Positions 8,401 through 17,802 of a stretch of 64,000 bases of DNA are shown here, in pieces. The translations under genes were made by a program, and so were the position numbers. A model generated the notes under the pieces. That model ran no database searches. It was not told the DNA's origin and saw only the letters and a list, made by a program, of their open reading frames with translations. Origin of the DNA: an uncultured Gelidibacter sp. (GTDB lineage: Bacteria; Bacteroidota; Bacteroidia; Flavobacteriales; Flavobacteriaceae). Numbering within the stretch: the first letter of the stretch is position 1; every line of letters begins with the position of its first letter. The stretch is from the NCBI RefSeq assembly GCF_947500795.1, contig NZ_CANMTE010000003.1, forward strand, positions 486,003-550,002. The letters are read 5' to 3'.

Positions 8401-9822
8401 TTAGTTGGTTAAAATTTTATATTCCCAAGGTTTTAGTACAATGTTCTCCTTTTTCAACTCTAACTTTTTCCCTTGAATATAATCCGTAAAGCTTCCTTCG
8501 AGCGGTGCAGCAACAGATTGCTCTTTATCAGAAAAATTCCCGATAAAGGTTACGGTTTGGTCATCTTTTGCACGCTGAAATACCAAAACTTTAGCATTAG
8601 CTGTTTCCAAATTGGTGTATGACGCTGGATTCTTTCCACCGTTTAAAGCTGGATTTGTATTTTTCAACGCACCAAGTTTTTCAAGTAAAGGCCACATCGT
8701 TTTTTTGGTTTTCGGAATTGAATCTTTTTCAAAAAACTTTAATCTGTGATCCATATCATACTCCATACCTGAATAAATAAGAGGCATTCCAGGAATCACA
8801 TAACTAAACGCAGTCATTAATGGTGCCGCTTCTTTCATGCGCTCATTGATGGTACCACTCCAAGAATTTTCATCATGATTGGTCACAAAATTCATCATGA
8901 TATCATTCTTTTCGTATAACGAATCGATTTGCGCCTTACGATTGTTCCAAGCGTCTAATCCTTTCTTTCCTTGTGCCAAATCATTCATCACATGGTGCGT
9001 ATCCCAACCGTAAACCATATCAAAAAGACCATCTTTAGCCAATTCTGGCTCCCAAGCTTCTGCAAGCATAAAAATATCTTTAGTTGCTCTTAGTTGCGGA
9101 ATAGCTTCCTCCCAGAAATCAGTAGGCACTGAACCCGCAACATCACATCTAAAACCATCTACGCCTTCTTCCTTTAACCAATATTGCATGTCAGCAATCA
9201 TCTCTTTGCGCATGTCTTTATTGTCATAATTGAGGTCGGCAACATCCGTCCAATCCGTTCCTTCCGGATAAGTGATGTTTCCATCTTTATCCTTTGTATA
9301 GTAATCCGGATTGTTTTTGATCCACTCATGATCCCATCCCGTATGGTTTGGTACCCAATCTAAAATGACATACATACCATTGTCGTGCGCCGTTTTGATT
9401 AAATTTCTAAAGTCTTCAATGGTTCCAAATTCTGGATTGATTTTAGTAAAATCAGAGACCGCATAATAGCTGCCCAAGTATTTTGATTGTTCCTCCTCAG
9501 GAAAATCTGAGGCGAATTTGCTATCTGCTCCGCCTGTCGCTTTACGATTGGTCTCGCTAATTGGAAAAATTGGCATCAACCAAATGACTTTTACACCCAA
9601 TTGTTTTAACTGCGGAATGTCTTTAGTGAATTCGTCAAAATGTCCCGAAGGCGAGTATTGACGAATATTGGCTTCATAAATCACCCCGGTCTCTAGAACA
9701 TCGTCAGTGATCGGTTGAAATGTTGCCTGAGTATTTTCAATGACTGTTAAGTCTTTTTTCGGGTCCTCCTTGCAGGCCGTAATCAGCATTAAACTGAAGG
9801 CTGCTAACATAATTTTTTTCAT
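8401..9822 (-). CDS. GH13 alpha-amylase family lipoprotein
   Basis: A 473-residue lipoprotein (lipobox LITAC, then KEDPKKD, an acidic stretch compatible with surface export in Bacteroidota). GH13 motifs are YVILDWVPNHTGWDHEW (region I), GVDGFRCDVAG (II, nucleophile Asp), IFMLAEAWEPE (III, acid/base Glu) and NFVTNHDENSW (IV). The barrel starts directly after the linker (YEANIRQYSPSGHF), so there is no extra N-terminal domain, and a short C-terminal beta domain closes the protein. It probably degrades maltodextrins beside SusCD. It lies 6 bases after the GH31 stop and 2 bases before the next GH13, within one operon. Amylase versus glucosidase activity is open. Confidence 0.92.
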   Translation of the reverse strand: MKKIMLAAFSLMLITACKEDPKKDLTVIENTQATFQPITDDVLETGVIYEANIRQYSPSGHFDEFTKDIPQLKQLGVKVIWLMPIFPISETNRKATGGADSKFASDFPEEEQSKYLGSYYAVSDFTKINPEFGTIEDFRNLIKTAHDNGMYVILDWVPNHTGWDHEWIKNNPDYYTKDKDGNITYPEGTDWTDVADLNYDNKDMRKEMIADMQYWLKEEGVDGFRCDVAGSVPTDFWEEAIPQLRATKDIFMLAEAWEPELAKDGLFDMVYGWDTHHVMNDLAQGKKGLDAWNNRKAQIDSLYEKNDIMMNFVTNHDENSWSGTINERMKEAAPLMTAFSYVIPGMPLIYSGMEYDMDHRLKFFEKDSIPKTKKTMWPLLEKLGALKNTNPALNGGKNPASYTNLETANAKVLVFQRAKDDQTVTFIGNFSDKEQSVAAPLEGSFTDYIQGKKLELKKENIVLKPWEYKILTN

Positions 9823-9828
9823 GTGTAG

Positions 9829-12210
9829 TTACTTTAATTTGATGTTTAGTTTTAAATCTTTTGCCGTGTTCCATTCCAAAGGAATGGTCACCGTATTGTT
9901 ATCTTCGTTATAATCGAATGCTATCTTTTGACGTTTCAATTTGATCCATTTTGGCTTAGCTGTGATATGGTGCACCACAAGATCAATTTGCTTAGATTGT
10001 GCTTTGTATACCGACCCGATTTCAGCTTTAAATTCGAATTCAAGCTTTATTTTACAAAGTTCAGACTCGAAGTTCAGTAGTTCATAATTGCCGTTTTCAT
10101 AAGCATTTGCAGTTACGCCATCATCATTATACAATTGCCCTTTACTATCTTCAACAGATGCGTCATAATAATAATGTAATTCAAATTTATTTCCATCGTA
10201 ATCCTTGGTACTTTGCATTGGTTTTGCCATCGGAATGAATGCCCCAGCCCTCACAAAGGTTGGGATTCTATCTTCAACCACATTGACGGTTGCTGATTGT
10301 CCGCCAACAAATTTGTTGCCGGTATAAAAGTCAAACCAAGTGTTGTCTTTAGGGAAATAGATGTCTTTGCTAGTCGCTTTTGATTTCATAATGGGTGATA
10401 CCAGGAAATCATCTCCCCAAAAATAAGTTGATGCGTCTGTCTTAAGCGCCTCAGTAGTGTCTTCAAAAAACAATGGACGCATTAATGGCGTACCATTTTT
10501 ATGGTTTTGAAAGCTCAAATGGTAATTATATGGCAGTAATTTATAGCGTAATTCGATAGATTTTTTCGCTAAAGCTATGGTGTGCTCATCCCAAAAAATA
10601 GGTTCTGCAGGCACATCTTCTTGCGCATGCGGACGGTAAATTGGTTGAAAAACACCGTATTGCAACCAACGCGTATAGAGTTCCGGATCTTGAAGATTCC
10701 CTGCAAATCCACCCAAATCAGAGTGCATATAGCCTAAGCCTTGCATGCCCATTTGAAGCGCAATTTCAGGTTGACTTTGTAAACCGCCCCAAGTTCTGTT
10801 GACATCGCCTGACCACGGAATCATACCAAAACGTTGTGAGCCAGAATAGCCTGCACGCATTAAAATAAAAGGACGTTGGTTTGGAAAATCTGCTTTGTAC
10901 CCTTCTGAAATCAAGCGCGCCCAATCGTGGCCATAAGTATTGTGGACCTCATCTGCCGTTCCTGTGGCATGCAATAGTGCTGAAGGGTGGACTTCAGGTT
11001 CGCCCAAATCGCCCCAAATTCCGGTCACACCCATATCGGCCAGACCCTTATAAATGTCCCAAAACCAAGTTTTTCCTTTCGGATTATAGATATCAATCAG
11101 TCCCGTATTGCCGAAATAAAAATCATAAGTAAATGGATTACCGACCGAATCTTTAGCCAGTATTTCTTTTTCAACAGCCTCTTGCCAACGCTTCGACGTG
11201 GTCAATACAAAAGGTTCTGAAACCAACACCGTGTTTACATGATTAGATTTTAAATCTTTGATCATTTGGGTAGGATTTGGAAACGAATCTTTTAAAAATT
11301 CCAAATTCCCCATATGGCCTTGAATGTCTTTCCCAAACCAAAAAATATCGATGATAATGGCATCTAACGGAATTTCTTCATCCCGGAATTTCTGAACAGT
11401 CGCTTCTACTTCTTGTTGCGAATGGTAGCCAAATCGGCTGGAAAAATTCCCCAAAGCCCAACGTGGGAGTAACGGTTGCTTTCCGGTTAAATCGGTATAG
11501 CTATCAATCAAATCGGTCCACGAATCGCCAACAATAACCTGGTAGGTCTTTCTACCCGAAATCGTTTCATAAGTTAACGTGTTGTCTTTCTTGCTGTCCA
11601 AATCTAAAAATCCGATAGGTGCATTATCAAAATGAACCATATACGTATTGGAGGACATCACAATCGGCAAGGTGTAATTCATCAATTTAGAATGGGTTTC
11701 ATAACCGTAATGCGCACGATTGTAAAGCTCCAATCGGTAGCCACGGCGGTTCATACCTAAAGCGCGTGCACCACCACCATAGAGAACTTCATTTTTGGTC
11801 AGATTGAATTGTATGGTTTCTAAACTGTCGTTTTTAACATAGCCTTTTTTCTCAGAAATGACGGGTTTGCCTTTATAACTGTACGAGATTTGAAACGGTT
11901 GTTTTTGGATATTTACCGTTATCCCCTCTGATTGCAATTGAAACGAGTCCCCAACATTCAGCAACTTCGCTTTTATTGCTTTTGGTTCTAAAACCACCGC
12001 ATGCGAATTGGGATTGTAAACTTCTCCTTCTGGAATAAAAGTAGTTTCAATGATGTGCTTACTAAACGGTGTGATTTTATAAACGCCATCGTTCACTTTT
12101 ATCTCCAAAACGTTGTTTTTGTAAGCGATGGATTCAAAAGATCGGTTCTCATTTTGAGAGAATCCGAGAGTGATGGAGAATAGAAATGTTATTAAAATGT
12201 AGTGTTTCAT
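9829..12210 (-). CDS. GH31 alpha-glucosidase or alpha-transglucosylase, exported
   Basis: A 793-residue protein with a signal peptide (about 1-18, ending GFSQ). It has the GH31 layout: N-terminal beta-sandwich, catalytic barrel from about residue 240, then C-terminal beta domains. The catalytic nucleophile lies in GIWGDLGEPE and the acid/base in MIPWSGDVNRTW. Substrate-site motifs RWALGNFSSRFGYHSQ and LDAIIIDIFWFG are present. It would release glucose from, or transfer glucose between, maltodextrins in the periplasm. Cellvibrio Agd31B-type 4-alpha-glucosyltransferases have a similar build, so transglycosylation is a real alternative to hydrolysis. It takes the place that GH97 SusB holds in the classical Bacteroides sus locus; no GH97 is present here. 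Confidence 0.92.
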   Translation of the reverse strand: MKHYILITFLFSITLGFSQNENRSFESIAYKNNVLEIKVNDGVYKITPFSKHIIETTFIPEGEVYNPNSHAVVLEPKAIKAKLLNVGDSFQLQSEGITVNIQKQPFQISYSYKGKPVISEKKGYVKNDSLETIQFNLTKNEVLYGGGARALGMNRRGYRLELYNRAHYGYETHSKLMNYTLPIVMSSNTYMVHFDNAPIGFLDLDSKKDNTLTYETISGRKTYQVIVGDSWTDLIDSYTDLTGKQPLLPRWALGNFSSRFGYHSQQEVEATVQKFRDEEIPLDAIIIDIFWFGKDIQGHMGNLEFLKDSFPNPTQMIKDLKSNHVNTVLVSEPFVLTTSKRWQEAVEKEILAKDSVGNPFTYDFYFGNTGLIDIYNPKGKTWFWDIYKGLADMGVTGIWGDLGEPEVHPSALLHATGTADEVHNTYGHDWARLISEGYKADFPNQRPFILMRAGYSGSQRFGMIPWSGDVNRTWGGLQSQPEIALQMGMQGLGYMHSDLGGFAGNLQDPELYTRWLQYGVFQPIYRPHAQEDVPAEPIFWDEHTIALAKKSIELRYKLLPYNYHLSFQNHKNGTPLMRPLFFEDTTEALKTDASTYFWGDDFLVSPIMKSKATSKDIYFPKDNTWFDFYTGNKFVGGQSATVNVVEDRIPTFVRAGAFIPMAKPMQSTKDYDGNKFELHYYYDASVEDSKGQLYNDDGVTANAYENGNYELLNFESELCKIKLEFEFKAEIGSVYKAQSKQIDLVVHHITAKPKWIKLKRQKIAFDYNEDNNTVTIPLEWNTAKDLKLNIKLK

Positions 12211-12232
12211 TTGATGTTGTTTTACCCTTCCG

Positions 12233-12305
12233 CCTGCCTGTCAGCAGACAGGTCTTTAATTCCTTGAAGAGAATTAAAGCTGCCTTCCCTTGAAATAATG
12301 GAAGG
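12233..12305. repeat. Cluster of short palindromes between the esterase and GH31 genes
   Basis: Three dyads lie in a 163-base gap. CCTGTC/GACAGG is at 12237-12252, inside a CCTGCCTGTC element. CTTTAATTC/GAATTAAAG is at 12254-12279. CCTTCC/GGAAGG is at 12283-12305. The first resembles the perfect palindrome at 60091-60114. These are typical flavobacterial extragenic repeats. They could fold in the operon transcript and stagger expression of the genes on either side. No coding potential is seen. Confidence 0.6.
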
Positions 12306-12373
12306 AATTGGTTAATTATAATTTAATAGACCCTACAGGTTCAAAACACCTATGAGGTCTTCAATTCTGATAT

Positions 12374-13351
12374 TTACTCAGTCTTCTTCAACAAAAACGT
12401 CAATGGAATGTGTAGTCGTTTTTGCCACGAGACTTCCGTATGTTCACCGCCTTCAAACTTCAAATTTCTAAAGTTTGATGTGCCGTATCCTTTATCTTTA
12501 AATATTTTATCGACTGTTGGCGCGTATTTAGGATAAAATTTATCCATAGTTTCGGTGCCATGATCAAAATAGAATCTGTGTGTTTTTGAAGACGGCACAT
12601 GGTCTTCCATATACTCAAAAAAAGTATCGGCCAACAAATCGTTATCGTTAGGATTTCCGCCTGGCCAATGGGTAGACAAACACGCGGCAGCTCCAAATAC
12701 CTCTGGATACTCGCAAACGGCATACATAGAAATCAAGCCGCCCATACTGGAACCAGCCACTACTGTGTTTTCTCTATCGGTCAACACCGAATAGTTGGCA
12801 TCTACATAAGGCTTAAGTTCATGCACCAGAAACCCTAAATAATTATTGGAAGTCACGGAATCCAGTTTAAAATTATTCAAACGTGCTTCTTCAAATAGAG
12901 AATCCTGAACCGATCTTGAAAGCGATTCAAAAGGCTTTTGAGGAAAATATTCGCTGTGGCGTAACTCGTTAATATTAAATGGTGCCACCACAATAAAATC
13001 TTTGGTAATGCTATCGGTCATCAATTTAGCAGAGACCTCATCAACCTTCCATTCTTCATTATTCCAAGTGATATTACTATCAAATAACATCTGGCCGTCG
13101 TGCATATACAAAACGGCATATTTTTTACTTTTAGAATAGTCTTTTGGCAACCAAATGTCCACTTTTCTTGGTGGAATGTAATTGGATGGAAAGTCGTCAA
13201 TCCGAAGTAAAGTACCGCCTGCAAAATCGCCTTCAATAGTTTCTGCAACCACTTTAGACGTGTCCGCAGGTTTAATTTTAGCTTTCTTAGTAGTGGTATT
13301 GCAAGACACCAAAACGGCGAAAATAATCAGTATATAAATGCTTTTTTTCAT
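12374..13351 (-). CDS. Esterase D-like alpha/beta hydrolase lipoprotein
   Basis: A 325-residue lipoprotein (signal ends LVSC, start chosen at 13351 because it gives a clean signal peptide; the frame opens 11 codons upstream). The fold is that of putative esterases (PF00756: esterase D, enterochelin esterase). The nucleophile Ser lies in VVAGSSMGGLISMYA, with candidate acid Asp in YFDHGTETMD and His in GGEHTEVSW. The N-terminal part has the typical KVDIWLPKDYSKSKKYAVLY. Such proteins occur in several Bacteroidota polysaccharide loci, but a role in starch use is not established. Removal of acyl groups from modified glucans is a guess. It sits between the SusA-like GH13 and the GH31 gene in the same orientation. 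Confidence 0.85.
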   Translation of the reverse strand: MKKSIYILIIFAVLVSCNTTTKKAKIKPADTSKVVAETIEGDFAGGTLLRIDDFPSNYIPPRKVDIWLPKDYSKSKKYAVLYMHDGQMLFDSNITWNNEEWKVDEVSAKLMTDSITKDFIVVAPFNINELRHSEYFPQKPFESLSRSVQDSLFEEARLNNFKLDSVTSNNYLGFLVHELKPYVDANYSVLTDRENTVVAGSSMGGLISMYAVCEYPEVFGAAACLSTHWPGGNPNDNDLLADTFFEYMEDHVPSSKTHRFYFDHGTETMDKFYPKYAPTVDKIFKDKGYGTSNFRNLKFEGGEHTEVSWQKRLHIPLTFLLKKTE

Positions 13352-13410
13352 AGTTATAAATAAATCTCCATCTGCTAGAGGCATCCAATCAGATGAAGAA
13401 AATAGGCTGT

Positions 13411-15261
13411 TTAAAATTCGATAATCATTGCGGTTTTACCAGCAACCTGCAAGGTGTTTTCTAAAGAAATCTGCTGTTCTGAAATAATATCATTTCCTGA
13501 TTTATGCGATTTGATCATTTCCTTGAAACGGTTCAGCTTTAACGTCTGCGCTTCAGGATTGTTATTGACCACTACCATCACGCGTTCATCGTCTGTATAT
13601 CTAAAATAGACATACACGTTATTCTCAGGCACGAACTGCATGGTTTTACCTGTATGGATGGCCGATTTAGATTTTCTCCAATTGAAGATTTTCTTCGAAA
13701 ACTCAAAGAAACCGGTTTGTCCCGGCGTTCTTCCTTCCGCGGTAAATGCATTGATTGGATCACCTTTCCATCCTCCAGGAAAATCGTGACGGATGTCCCC
13801 ATCGCCTTTTAAATCTTTATTGCCGCCCATTCCCAATTCGTCGCCATAATACACCTGCGGAATGCCTCTAACCGTAGCAATCATGGTCATGATCATTTTA
13901 TAGGTATTGAGATCTGCTTTATAAATTTCATTGATCCGATTGGTATCATGATTTCCAGCAAACACAAGAATATTATTGATGTCTGGGTATAGAAAATCGT
14001 TGGCAAAATTCTCGTAAGCTCTTAACATGCCCTTATCCCATCCTTGTTCATCTTCAGCAAACATCACCATAAGCGCATCATGAAGCGTAAAGTCCATGAC
14101 AGTTGGCAAATGCGAATTGTAATTGTCTATAGCCCCAATCTTACTGTCCTTTTGCCAATAGGCCATTTGCGCTTGATTGTGCATCCAGACCTCGCCAGCA
14201 ATATTAAAATTAGGATATTCGTCCATAATGGCTTTTGTCCATTTTGCGATGCCTTCCTTATCATTGTACGAGTAGGTATCCACGCGGAACCCGTCCAAAT
14301 CAGCAAATTCAACCCACCAAATGGCGTTTTGAATCAAATAATTCAGCACCAACGGATTTTTCTGATTAATATCAGGCATGGTCGTATCAAACCAACCGTT
14401 CATACAGGCTTCTTTGTCCGCCTCAGAGGCATTCGAATCGAACTGCGTGGTCATTCTGTAACTACTACGCTGAAAACCGTTGTCGCCTGAATCCCAATAA
14501 TGAATCCAATCTTTGGTTGGCAAATCTTGAATCATCCAATGTTTGCTGCCCCAATGGTTGGTGACATAATCCATAATGAGTTTCATGTCGCGCTTGTGCA
14601 TTTCAGAAGCCAATCGCTTGTAATCGTCATTGCTACCGTAACGTGGATCGATTTTATAATAATCACTTTGCGCGTAGGTGTGGTACGAATAGATAGGCTC
14701 ATTGTCTTCCAATAACGGCGTACTCCAAAGTGCTGTAACACCTAACTCATGCAGATAATCCAGATGGTTGATGATGCCTTGAATGTCGCCACCATGACGT
14801 CCCGAGAGCTCTGTTCTATTCACTTCTTCAACGGTATCGTAAGTGCTGTCATTGTCCGAATTTCCATTGGCGAATCGATCTGGCATCACCAAATAAATCA
14901 AATCACTAGAATCAAAACCTTTTCTTGCAGCCGAATTTTCGCGGCGCGCTTTTAATTCAAAGGATTGCTTACCGACAACCTTCTTATCCTTTAAAAATTG
15001 CAATTCGTAGGTACCCGCAGCAACATTTTTAGTGTTGATGGTAACGAACAAGTAGTTCGGGTTTTCTGTTTTAACGACATCCGAAATTTGAATCGTGTTT
15101 GAAAACTTCACCTCATATTGAGCGATGTCCTTACCATACAGCATTAATTGCACATCAGAATGCTGCATCCCAGCCCACCAAAATGGCGGTTCTATTTTCT
15201 CTACCTGTGCAAAAACTGTCATGGTTAAAAATACCATTAAAATGGCTATCAAATTCTTCAT
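13411..15261 (-). CDS. susA: SusA-like neopullulanase/cyclomaltodextrinase (GH13)
   Basis: A 616-residue exported enzyme (signal peptide ending VFAQ, no lipobox, so soluble periplasmic). It starts with a cyclomaltodextrinase-N domain (about 20-125; EPPFWWAGMQHSDVQLMLYG is the signature). The GH13 barrel follows, with MKLIMDYVTNHWG (region I), LDGFRVDTYSYND (II, nucleophile), FNIAGEVWMH (III, acid/base) and LVFAGNHDTNRI (IV), then a C-terminal beta domain. This is the domain order of Bacteroides SusA, which cleaves maltodextrins, pullulan and cyclodextrins in the periplasm. It lies 40 bases downstream of the GH65 gene. Family assignment is strong; the balance between pullulan and cyclodextrin activity is unknown. 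Confidence 0.93.
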   Translation of the reverse strand: MKNLIAILMVFLTMTVFAQVEKIEPPFWWAGMQHSDVQLMLYGKDIAQYEVKFSNTIQISDVVKTENPNYLFVTINTKNVAAGTYELQFLKDKKVVGKQSFELKARRENSAARKGFDSSDLIYLVMPDRFANGNSDNDSTYDTVEEVNRTELSGRHGGDIQGIINHLDYLHELGVTALWSTPLLEDNEPIYSYHTYAQSDYYKIDPRYGSNDDYKRLASEMHKRDMKLIMDYVTNHWGSKHWMIQDLPTKDWIHYWDSGDNGFQRSSYRMTTQFDSNASEADKEACMNGWFDTTMPDINQKNPLVLNYLIQNAIWWVEFADLDGFRVDTYSYNDKEGIAKWTKAIMDEYPNFNIAGEVWMHNQAQMAYWQKDSKIGAIDNYNSHLPTVMDFTLHDALMVMFAEDEQGWDKGMLRAYENFANDFLYPDINNILVFAGNHDTNRINEIYKADLNTYKMIMTMIATVRGIPQVYYGDELGMGGNKDLKGDGDIRHDFPGGWKGDPINAFTAEGRTPGQTGFFEFSKKIFNWRKSKSAIHTGKTMQFVPENNVYVYFRYTDDERVMVVVNNNPEAQTLKLNRFKEMIKSHKSGNDIISEQQISLENTLQVAGKTAMIIEF

Positions 15262-15301
15262 GTCATCTCAATTTTAAAATATTTACAAAACGCTGACTGG
15301 T

Positions 15302-17608
15302 TTACACCGTCAATACCTGCTGTGGATTCACTGTTACTTCTTTTCCGTTGATCAGGATCGCCATAGCTTGATCACCTTCTAACTCAAAAGACGTCTCGTT
15401 TTTGGCAACACTAATTTTAAGAATCTGATTTCTGAAATTAATTCTGAACGAGTAGGCATCCCATTGCTCAGGGATTTTAGGTTCGAATGATAACTTGTTA
15501 TCAACAACGCGCATCCCGCCAAATCCTTCAACAATACTCATCCAAGTACCCGCCATTGAGGTAATGTGCAATCCTTCTTCTACTTCGTGATTGTAATCAT
15601 CCAAATCCAATCGGGAGGTTCTTAAGTAAAATTGATAGGCTTGTTCCATTCTGCCCAATTTAGCGGCCTGAATACTATGCACACAAGGTGATAAGGAACT
15701 TTCATGAACCGTAAATGGTTCGTAAAAATCGAAGTGACGTTCCAATTCTTCTGTGGAGAATTGATCTTCAAAGAAATAAAATCCTTGCAGTGTATCGGCT
15801 TGTTTGATGTAAGGCGAACGTAAAATGCGGTCCCAAGACCATTTCTGGTTGATTGGACGTTCTGATTTTGGCAAATCTTTTACGGTAATCAATTCCTTAT
15901 CCAAGAATCCGTCCTGTTGCAAGTACACATTATGCTCCTCTGAATACGGATAATACATATTGTTGGCCACTTGTTCCCAATCAGATAGTTCTTCTTCGGT
16001 CAATTTCACCTTGTCAATCACGCGAATCAAATCAGCAGCATAGTCCTCTTTCATCTTAGAAATGGTTTCTAATGTGTAGTTCAGACACCATTGTGCGATA
16101 TAATTGGTATAGAAGTTATTGTTGATGTTGTTTTCATACTCATTAGGACCTGTAACACCTAAAATGACATACTTGTTTCTAAGTGTCGAAAACGTAGCGC
16201 GTTGCTTCCAAAAACGAGCGATGGCGATAAGGACTTCCAACCCTTTTTCTGGGATGTAACTGAAGTCGCCCGTAAAGCGATGGTAATTAAAAATTGCAAA
16301 GGCAATAGCTCCATTACGATGGATTTCCTCAAAAGTAATTTCCCACTCGTTATGACATTCTTCCCCATTCATAGTCACCATTGGGTACAGTGCAGCCCCG
16401 TTTTTAAATCCGAGTTTTTCAGCATTTTCAATAGCTTTTTCTAAGTGATTGTAGCGGTACTCCAATAAATTACGTGCTACTTTTTGATCTTTCGTCGCCA
16501 TATAAAACGGAATGCAATAGGCTTCCGTATCCCAATAGGTACTACCGCCGTATTTTTCGCCGGTAAAACCTTTCGGACCAATATTCAAGCGTGCATCTTT
16601 CCCTAAATACGTATGGTTTAATTGCATGATGTTGAATCGGATGCCTTGTTGCGCTTTCACATCGCCATCAATGGTGATGTCAGACATTTTCCAAATTTTA
16701 GCCCACGCTTCTTTTTGTTGCGCTAGCATCTGATCAAAACCAAGCTCTGCTGCTTTAACTAATGTTTTTTGCGCCACCGAAGCCAAGTCATTTTTATCGT
16801 GATTTCTGTCGACAGTGTACCCACCAAACTTGGTCATGGTAACCGTATCGCCTTTGGCAACCTTTGAAGTGTATGAAAAAGATATTGTATGCTCAGATTT
16901 TGAAACGGATGGCGTTTCATTTAAAACCTGTCCGTTTAAAGACAATTCGGTTTGCATTGCAGTACACACATGAAATTTCGTTTTCATGGTATGCGATAAA
17001 ATGAACGCTTGTGATCCTTCAGAAGTAACGCTTAGCGTATTCCAGAATTTATCGTCCCAATTGCTGTCTTCATTGGTAATGCCAGCATCTAAATACGGTT
17101 CAAATACAATGTCCGCCGCGCTATTTAACGCAGTCACATGATATTGAATAACCCCAACTTCATCCATGTCAAGACTTAAAAAACGCTTAGCATCTACCTT
17201 TAATTCGATGCCGTTTTGAAGGGCTACTTCAAAAGTTCTTGATAACCAACCTTCTTGCATATTGAGTTCCCTTCTAAAGTTTCTGACCTCCTTACAGGTA
17301 GTTAAATCTAGTGCTTCGCCATTAATAGTGACGTTGATTCCAATCCAATTTGGAGCGTTGAGTACCTTGGCAAAATATTCCGGATAGCCGTTTTTCCACC
17401 ACCCGACACGGGTTTTGTCTGGATAATAAACGCCGGCAATATAATTGCCTTGAAAAGTACTTCCTGAATACTGCTCTTCAAAATTGGCACGTTGCCCCAT
17501 GGCACCATTACCAATACTAAAAATACTTTCAGAAGATTTGACACGTTCGGCATCAAAGCCTTCTTCTATAATGGACCAATTGTTTGGTTGTATATAATCT
17601 TGATTCAT
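15302..17608 (-). CDS. GH65 maltose phosphorylase
   Basis: A 768-residue cytosolic GH65 enzyme (no signal peptide). It splits maltose with phosphate to beta-D-glucose 1-phosphate and glucose. Three family blocks are present: N-terminal beta-sandwich (about 10-270; SIGNGAMGQRANFEEQYSG), catalytic (alpha/alpha)6 barrel (about 310-690), and a short C-terminal sheet. The general-acid Glu lies in HNEWEITFEEIHRNGAIAF near residue 420. KYGGSTYWDTEAY and VLGVTGPNEYENNINNNFYT are typical of maltose rather than trehalose phosphorylase. Product use fits the following pgmB gene, which converts beta-G1P. Kojibiose or nigerose phosphorylase is possible but less likely in a Sus context. Confidence 0.94.
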   Translation of the reverse strand: MNQDYIQPNNWSIIEEGFDAERVKSSESIFSIGNGAMGQRANFEEQYSGSTFQGNYIAGVYYPDKTRVGWWKNGYPEYFAKVLNAPNWIGINVTINGEALDLTTCKEVRNFRRELNMQEGWLSRTFEVALQNGIELKVDAKRFLSLDMDEVGVIQYHVTALNSAADIVFEPYLDAGITNEDSNWDDKFWNTLSVTSEGSQAFILSHTMKTKFHVCTAMQTELSLNGQVLNETPSVSKSEHTISFSYTSKVAKGDTVTMTKFGGYTVDRNHDKNDLASVAQKTLVKAAELGFDQMLAQQKEAWAKIWKMSDITIDGDVKAQQGIRFNIMQLNHTYLGKDARLNIGPKGFTGEKYGGSTYWDTEAYCIPFYMATKDQKVARNLLEYRYNHLEKAIENAEKLGFKNGAALYPMVTMNGEECHNEWEITFEEIHRNGAIAFAIFNYHRFTGDFSYIPEKGLEVLIAIARFWKQRATFSTLRNKYVILGVTGPNEYENNINNNFYTNYIAQWCLNYTLETISKMKEDYAADLIRVIDKVKLTEEELSDWEQVANNMYYPYSEEHNVYLQQDGFLDKELITVKDLPKSERPINQKWSWDRILRSPYIKQADTLQGFYFFEDQFSTEELERHFDFYEPFTVHESSLSPCVHSIQAAKLGRMEQAYQFYLRTSRLDLDDYNHEVEEGLHITSMAGTWMSIVEGFGGMRVVDNKLSFEPKIPEQWDAYSFRINFRNQILKISVAKNETSFELEGDQAMAILINGKEVTVNPQQVLTV

Positions 17609-17764
17609 TTTTTTAATAGATATGAGAATTTAGAATTAAGACCGCTTCGCTTTTAGAATGCTCTTCAGTTTCTCTTCAAAATTCTTTTTGTTTATGTTTC
17701 AACTACATTCGACGCCACAATTTTCTAAGCACCACAATGAAGTTTTCTGTTATTTTCTACGACT

Positions 17765-17802
17765 CTCTACTTAATACTCAGTACTAACTACTTTGTACTA
17801 GT
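17765..17802. repeat. Degenerate AGTAC/AGTAT repeat at the pgmB 3' end
   Basis: On the minus strand the last pgmB codons and the following bases read TAGTACAAAGTAGTTAGTA, then CTGAGTATTAAGTAGAGAGT, a series of near-copies of a short AGTA(C/T)-centred unit. Such strings are frequent between genes in Flavobacteriaceae. The repeat overlaps the last codons and the stop of pgmB. The remaining bases to 17608 hold nothing else I can recognise. Confidence 0.5.

Noticed and set aside
14044..14490. Open frame of 148 codons antisense to the SusA-like GH13 gene
   Set aside because: It mirrors the codon pattern of the real gene on the other strand, and its residue composition matches no protein family I recognise.
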